A DNA stretch of 64,000 nucleotides from Pseudoxanthomonas koreensis (lineage in GTDB: Bacteria; Pseudomonadota; Gammaproteobacteria; Xanthomonadales; Xanthomonadaceae). Below, piece after piece: positions 60,644-64,000 of this stretch. Within the stretch, counting starts at the first letter, position 1. Each line of letters opens with the position of its first letter. Below the pieces are notes generated by a model, which searched no databases, was not told the DNA's origin, and saw only the letters and a list, made by a program, of their open reading frames with translations. Made by a program: the position numbers and the translations under genes. The stretch is taken from NCBI RefSeq assembly GCF_010093225.1, contig NZ_PDWM01000008.1:1-64000 (forward strand), written 5' to 3'.

Positions 60644-61612
60644 TTGGACGATCGCGAACTGCTGCTCCGGCTGGGCGCCGGCGCGGTGTCCGGCGATGCG
60701 CTCGCGCGCACGGCCGGGGTCACCCGCGCCGCGGTCTGGAAGCGGGTCCAGGCGCTGCGCGAGGCCGGGGTGGAGATCGAGGCCCAGGCCGGCCAGGGCT
60801 ACGTCCTGCGCCGGGCGCCCGACCTGCTCGACGCGGCTGCGCTGCGGGCTGCGCTGCCGGCCGCGGTCGCCGCTGACGTGGAGGCGCTGGAAGTGGCCTG
60901 GACCCTGGATTCGACCAACAGCGAGCTGCTGCGGCGCCCGCCGCCGGCCGGCAGCGCCGTGCTCCTGGCCGAACGCCAGACCGCCGGCCGCGGCCGGATG
61001 GGGCGGGCCTGGACTTCGCCGCTGGGCGCGCAGGTGAGCCTGTCGGTGCGCCGCGGCTTCGACGGCGGCCTGGCGCGCCTGGGCGGGCTCAGCCTGGTGG
61101 CCGGCGTGGCGGTGGCCGAGGCGCTGCGTGCGCTGGGCTTCGGCCAGGTCGGGTTGAAATGGCCCAACGACCTGGTCGCCGGCGACCGCAAGCTTGCCGG
61201 TCTGCTGGTGGAGGGCGGCGGCGAACACGCCGGGCCGGTGCATGCGGTGGTGGGCCTGGGCCTCAACGTGCGCCTGCCCACGGCGGCCGCGGCCGCCATC
61301 GACCAGCCCTGGATCGACCTGGCGCAGCTGGCCGGCGCAGCCGCGCTGCCGCCGCGCAATGCCATCGCCGCCGCGGTCCTGGCCCACCTGTTGCCGGCGC
61401 TGGACGCATTCGACCGCGAAGGCCTGGCGCCGTTCCTGCCGCGCTACGCGGTACTGGATGCCCTGGCCGGCCGGCCGCTGCGGGTCCTGTCCGGCGCGGC
61501 AGTGATCGAAGGCGAGGCGGCCGGGCTGGCCAGCGATGGCGGCCTGCGCGTGGCCACCGCCAGCGGCGAACGGATCTTCCACGCAGGAGAAGTGAGCGTG
61601 AGGGCACGATGA
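60644..61612 (+). CDS. birA: Biotin-[acetyl-CoA-carboxylase] ligase / biotin operon regulator
   Basis: A 322-residue bifunctional protein from a TTG start; no ATG fits. The N-terminal winged helix is at about 1-60 (LAGAVSGDALARTAGVTRAAVWKRVQALREAGVEIEAQAGQGYVL). The catalytic domain has STNSELL, AERQTAGRGRMGRAWTSP (biotinyl-AMP loop GRGRxG), KWPNDLVAGDRKLAGLLVE and GLGLNV. The C-terminal SH3-like domain is near 270-320. It activates biotin and transfers it to BCCP, and in BirA-type members represses biotin genes. GATAAT at 60604-60609 is a good -10. It overlaps coaX by four bases. Confidence 0.93.
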   Translation: MDDRELLLRLGAGAVSGDALARTAGVTRAAVWKRVQALREAGVEIEAQAGQGYVLRRAPDLLDAAALRAALPAAVAADVEALEVAWTLDSTNSELLRRPPPAGSAVLLAERQTAGRGRMGRAWTSPLGAQVSLSVRRGFDGGLARLGGLSLVAGVAVAEALRALGFGQVGLKWPNDLVAGDRKLAGLLVEGGGEHAGPVHAVVGLGLNVRLPTAAAAAIDQPWIDLAQLAGAAALPPRNAIAAAVLAHLLPALDAFDREGLAPFLPRYAVLDALAGRPLRVLSGAAVIEGEAAGLASDGGLRVATASGERIFHAGEVSVRAR

Positions 61613-62397
61613 GCGACTGGCTGTTCGACCTGGGCAATTCGCGCTTCAAGGCCGCGCCGCGCCTGACCGCCAGCGCGGTCGGCGAAGTCCTCGCCTGGCC
61701 GCATGGCGCCGACGCGCTGGCCGGCGGTGACGCCAGCCACGGCGCCCTTCCGCGCGGCCGGCGCGCCTGGGGGGCCAGCGTGGCCGCACCGGCGCTGACC
61801 ACGCAGATGCTGGGCCTGCTGCGCGGGCGCTTCGATCAGGTGCAGCTGGTGCAGACGCAGGCCGAATGCGCAGGCGTGCGCCTGGCCTACCGGCAGGCGG
61901 ACAGGCTCGGCGTCGACCGGTTCCTGGCGCTGCTGGCGGCGCGCAGGCTCACGCAGGCCAGTACTGGAGACGTGCTCGTGGCCGGTGTCGGCACCGCCCT
62001 GACCATCGACCTGCTCGACGCCTCCGGCCTGCACCATGGCGGCCGCATCGCGCCCTCGCCGGCGCTGATGCGCCAGGCGCTGCACCAGCGCGCCGCGCAG
62101 CTGCCCGCCGCGGGTGGCCGCTACGCCGAGTTCGCCGGCGACACCGAAGATGCGCTCGCTTCCGGCTGCGACGGCGCGGCGGCGGCGCTGGTCGAGCGTT
62201 CGCTGCGACAGGCCGCGCTGCGCCTGGGCCGCGAGCCGGAACTGCTGCTGCACGGCGGGGGTGCCGAGGCGCTGCTGCCGCTGCTGCCGGCGGCGACGCT
62301 GCGCCCGGCGCTGGTGCTGGAAGGACTGGCGGTGTGGGCGGCGCAGGCCGAAGACGCCGACGACGAACGCCCCGGCCCGGCCGACCCGCTCGGCTAG
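61609..62397 (+). CDS. coaX: Type III pantothenate kinase
   Basis: A 262-residue enzyme of the ASKHA fold. The N-terminal phosphate-1 motif is DLGNSRFK. Further motifs are LGVDRFLALLAARR and the phosphate-2 GVGTALTIDLLD with GLHHGGRIAPSPALMRQAL, characteristic of CoaX. It catalyses the first step of coenzyme A synthesis without feedback by CoA. Translation is coupled to birA (ATGA). Its TAG stop is also the first three bases of a TAGAAT -10-like element for the next gene. Confidence 0.93.
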   Translation: MSDWLFDLGNSRFKAAPRLTASAVGEVLAWPHGADALAGGDASHGALPRGRRAWGASVAAPALTTQMLGLLRGRFDQVQLVQTQAECAGVRLAYRQADRLGVDRFLALLAARRLTQASTGDVLVAGVGTALTIDLLDASGLHHGGRIAPSPALMRQALHQRAAQLPAAGGRYAEFAGDTEDALASGCDGAAAALVERSLRQAALRLGREPELLLHGGGAEALLPLLPAATLRPALVLEGLAVWAAQAEDADDERPGPADPLG

Positions 62398-62400
62398 AAT
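62395..62400 (+). promoter_or_regulatory. Probable -10 of the SPOR gene, overlapping the coaX stop
   Basis: TAGAAT contains the coaX stop codon and lies eight bases before the ATG at 62409. A transcript starting the usual six or seven bases after it would begin at or next to the ATG, making a leaderless message. Confidence 0.5.
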
Positions 62401-62408
62401 CGCCGCCC

Positions 62409-63121
62409 ATGTTCGCCCGCGCGCTGATCGTCATCCTCGTCGCCCTCAACCTGGGCGTGGCCGCCTGGTGGCTGCTGCGGCCCGAGCCGCCGCAGGCGCC
62501 GCCGCCGGTCTCCGACCAGGGCGGCGGCGAACTGCGGCTGCTGCCGATGCCGACGCCGGAAGCGCCGGCGGCCGCGGCAGCCGTCGCCGCGGCCGGACCC
62601 GCTGCCGGCGAGGCCCCTGGCGATGACGCCAATGGTGCCGAGGCGACGATGCGGACCCCGCTGCTTCGCCCGCCACGGCTGCGGCCAACTGCCTGCGCCT
62701 GGGGCCGTTCGCCGACCGCGATGCCGCACAGGTGGCGCAGGCCGGACTGGGCGCGCTGCTGCAGGCCACGATCCAGGAAGAAGCGGTCGGCGCGACCGGC
62801 TACCGCGTGCTGCTGCCGCCGCATCCGGACCGCGAGCAGGCGCAGGCCACCGCCGACCGCATCGCCGCCGCCGGCTTCCAGGACTTCCTGGTCCTGCGCC
62901 AGGGCGCCGAAGCCAACGCCATCGCCTTGGGCAGCTACCGCAGTCGCGACACCGCCGAACGCCGCGCCACCGCTCTGCGTGCGGCCGGCTTCCCGGCCGA
63001 GGTCCGCGCGCAGGGCGGCAGCGGCACCTCGCGCTGGTGGCTCGACGGCGCCACCACCGACGCCGCCGCCGTGCGCTCGGCCTTCCCGGCCGCGCAGGAC
63101 CGCGACTGCGCGCCGCGATAG
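62409..63121 (+). pseudogene. SPOR-domain membrane protein, frameshifted
   Basis: The first frame encodes a transmembrane helix (ALIVILVALNLGVAAWWLL) and a Pro/Ala-rich periplasmic linker. Around 62627-62660 coding switches to the -1 frame. That frame gives NCLRLGPFADRDAAQVAQAGL, YRVLLPPHPDREQAQATADRIAAAGFQDFLVL and a SPOR repeat IALGSYRSRDTAERRATALRAAGFPAEV, ending at 63121. A TGA at 62624 closes the second frame upstream, so a single missing base (for example one G in the GAGGCG at 62640) is the simplest explanation. SPOR domains bind denuded septal peptidoglycan. Intact homologues follow coaX in related genomes. Confidence 0.8.
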
Positions 63122-63124
63122 AAT
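63119..63124 (+). promoter_or_regulatory. Probable -10 of the tRNA-Thr gene, overlapping the SPOR stop
   Basis: TAGAAT starts with the SPOR-gene TAG stop and ends 12 bases before the first base of the mature tRNA. GC-rich DNA follows it (CGGCCGGG), as in discriminators of stable-RNA promoters. Confidence 0.55.
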
Positions 63125-63136
63125 CGGCCGGGCATC

Positions 63137-63212
63137 GCCGCTTTAGCTCAGCTGGTAGAGCAACCGCCTTGTAAGCGGTAGGTCATCCGTTCGAATCGGA
63201 TAAGCGGCACCA
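63137..63212 (+). tRNA. tRNA-Thr (anticodon TGT)
   Basis: A 76-base cloverleaf with CCA encoded. Acceptor GCCGCTT pairs with AAGCGGC. The D-arm has AGCTCAGCTGGTAGAGC. The anticodon stem ACCGC/GCGGT encloses the loop CTTGTAA with anticodon TGT. The T-arm loop is TTCGAAT. It decodes ACA and, with wobble, other threonine codons. Confidence 0.97.
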
Positions 63213-63342
63213 GTTCCCGCCCGCGCCGTGTGCCTGACGTGCACGCGCAGCCGCCAGTCGAGCGTCGCCGGATCCCGCGGGTCTTCGGCCGGATGGCGTG
63301 ACGGGTTCGCGGTCCGAATCGATGGCCCGGCCGCCGTCGCTT

Positions 63343-63558
63343 TCAGAGGTAGTTCGCCACCAGCTCCATCTGCCCAGCCGGGTTCTCGACCTCGATGGAG
63401 GTGGGGATCAGGCGCAGGCCAGCGCGCGAGTCGGCGATGACCCGGGCGATCTGCAGGGCCTGGTCGCGCTCGAGGAACCAGAACGAGGGGCGGCCGTTGT
63501 CGATCAGCCGCCATCCGCCATGTGATCCGACTACCTGCAGGATGGAAGCAGTGTTCAT
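63343..63558 (-). CDS. Small protein, unknown (DUF2188-like size and pattern)
   Basis: A 71-residue protein from the ATG at 63558, preceded by GGGAG at a good distance. The sequence has a compact alternating pattern: ILQVVGSHGGWRLIDNGRPSFWFLERDQALQIARVIADSR, then a strand IEVENPAGQMELVANYL. The W/F-rich core and the helix ERDQALQIARVIA are reminiscent of the short beta-beta-alpha DUF2188 family, but the match is not certain. It lies between tRNA-Thr and arginase, transcribed against both. Confidence 0.6.
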   Translation of the reverse strand: MNTASILQVVGSHGGWRLIDNGRPSFWFLERDQALQIARVIADSRAGLRLIPTSIEVENPAGQMELVANYL

Positions 63559-63743
63559 GCCTGCACTCCCGTGCATTCTCCAGGCGCCGCCCTGGCGGAA
63601 GGAGGTCCCCGGCCCGGCATCCAGCCGGTGGCCTTGTCCTTAGCAGAGCGGTATCCATTTCCCATGCATGCCCTCTGCCGGGGCCCGTCCAGATTGCCGA
63701 CCGGATCACGCTTCGGGCAGTCGGGGAATGCCGGGAAGTGGGG

Positions 63744-63757
63744 TAGGAAAATTCCTA
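63744..63757. promoter_or_regulatory. Palindrome upstream of arginase
   Basis: TAGGAAAATTCCTA has perfect six-base arms (TAGGAA/TTCCTA) around AA, an AT-rich island in GC-rich DNA. It is centred about 80 bases before the arginase ATG and about 46 before a possible -10, TACACT (63794-63799). Position and symmetry suggest a dimeric regulator site; the regulator is unknown. Confidence 0.5.
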
Positions 63758-63830
63758 ATCCGGGCCCGCCACCGTATGGCGGTGTGCGCCGGATACACTG
63801 GCCGCCAATACTTCCGTGCGAAACCTTCCC

Positions 63831-64000
63831 ATGGCTCGAAGCTACCTGCCCGTCTCCCTCATCGGCGTCCCCACCGACATCGGCGCCGGCCACCGTGGTT
63901 CGTCGCTGGGCCCGGAGGCCCTGCGCATCGCCGGCCTGGCCGAGGCGCTGACCGGGCGCGGCGTGGACGTGCGCGACTGCGGCAACCTGGCCGGGCCTGC
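63831..64000 (+). CDS. rocF: Arginase, N-terminal part (runs off the window)
   Basis: The first 56 codons read MARSYLPVSLIGVPTDIGAGHRGSSLGPEALRIAGL. The VSLIGVPTDIGAG and RGSSLGPEALR segments are the start of the ureohydrolase fold as found in arginases. The metal-binding motifs lie beyond the window edge, so agmatinase or a related ureohydrolase is not strictly excluded. Arginase hydrolyses arginine to ornithine and urea. A palindrome at 63744 and TACACT at 63794 lie upstream. Confidence 0.85.
   Translation, partial: MARSYLPVSLIGVPTDIGAGHRGSSLGPEALRIAGLAEALTGRGVDVRDCGNLAGP

Noticed and set aside
63137-63342. tRNA-Thr 3' end as an integration site (att) for a mobile island
   Set aside because: No convincing second copy of the tRNA 3' end and no integrase gene are present in the window.

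Overview
The window looks like a chromosome segment from a high-GC gammaproteobacterium of the Lysobacteraceae/Xanthomonadaceae (Lysobacter, Luteimonas, Pseudoxanthomonas or Stenotrophomonas type). The clues are the very high GC, a PhoP/PhoQ pair preceded by a small exported protein, a birA-coaX-SPOR-tRNA-Thr run, a TonB receptor embedded in a degradative locus, -10 elements of the form TAGAMT, and GTAGGAGC-type REP repeats. The genus is inference; no rRNA or marker gene settles it.

Layout. 1-960 is an AT-richer edge with tandem repeats and a NYN-LOTUS RNase-like gene. 1044-8689 holds mostly single housekeeping or unknown genes: YbjN, an EF-hand protein, FKBP, a DUF1704 metallopeptidase, a GH20 hexosaminidase, and YkgJ, VOC and DUF1456 proteins. 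8865-14569 carries a Ca2+/H+ antiporter with a K+ channel, the DUF3300-DUF2950 pair, and a DUF4136 lipoprotein. 14637-23475 carries an APC permease, an SMP-30-like protein, a Gnd-type dehydrogenase, a Gfo/Idh oxidoreductase, a BON protein and a GH3 glucosidase.

23509-35553 is a divergent locus that reads as a peptidoglycan-peptide scavenging system. Leftward are an NlpC/P60 endopeptidase, the dipeptide epimerase DgcA, a MurR/RpiR regulator, a 38-codon mini-ORF and a dicarboxylate/amino-acid symporter. Rightward are a transglutaminase-like protein, a TonB-dependent receptor, a beta-lactamase-fold serine hydrolase and a VanX-type D-Ala-D-Ala dipeptidase. Three AT-rich palindromes sit between the divergent starts and are good operator candidates.

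38163-54374 is a second large system. One leftward operon encodes a large Orn/Lys/Arg-type PLP decarboxylase, two AspT-family exchangers and an OprD porin. The next leftward operon encodes a receiver-only regulator, DUF3302, an HlyD adaptor, a NodT outer-membrane factor and a beta-barrel protein. Divergently transcribed are a PAS histidine kinase, a FixJ/LuxR regulator and a VIT-like membrane protein. A 19-base motif, GTRGGGCCAANGGCCAATT, lies upstream of both leftward operons and again upstream of the Ca2+/H+ antiporter (8785) and the DUF3300 gene (10689), which suggests one regulon across the window.

54529-64000 holds dusA and an amidinotransferase-fold hydrolase, phoP/phoQ, mtfA, birA-coaX, a frameshifted SPOR protein, tRNA-Thr and the start of arginase. 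Two 132-bp REP-pair elements (35986, 59341) and one REP remnant (19272) each supply the TAG stop codon of the adjacent gene. Several genes show a lost frame or lost start codon (YkgJ, APC permease, SPOR, mtfA), from real mutations, unusual starts or sequence errors.
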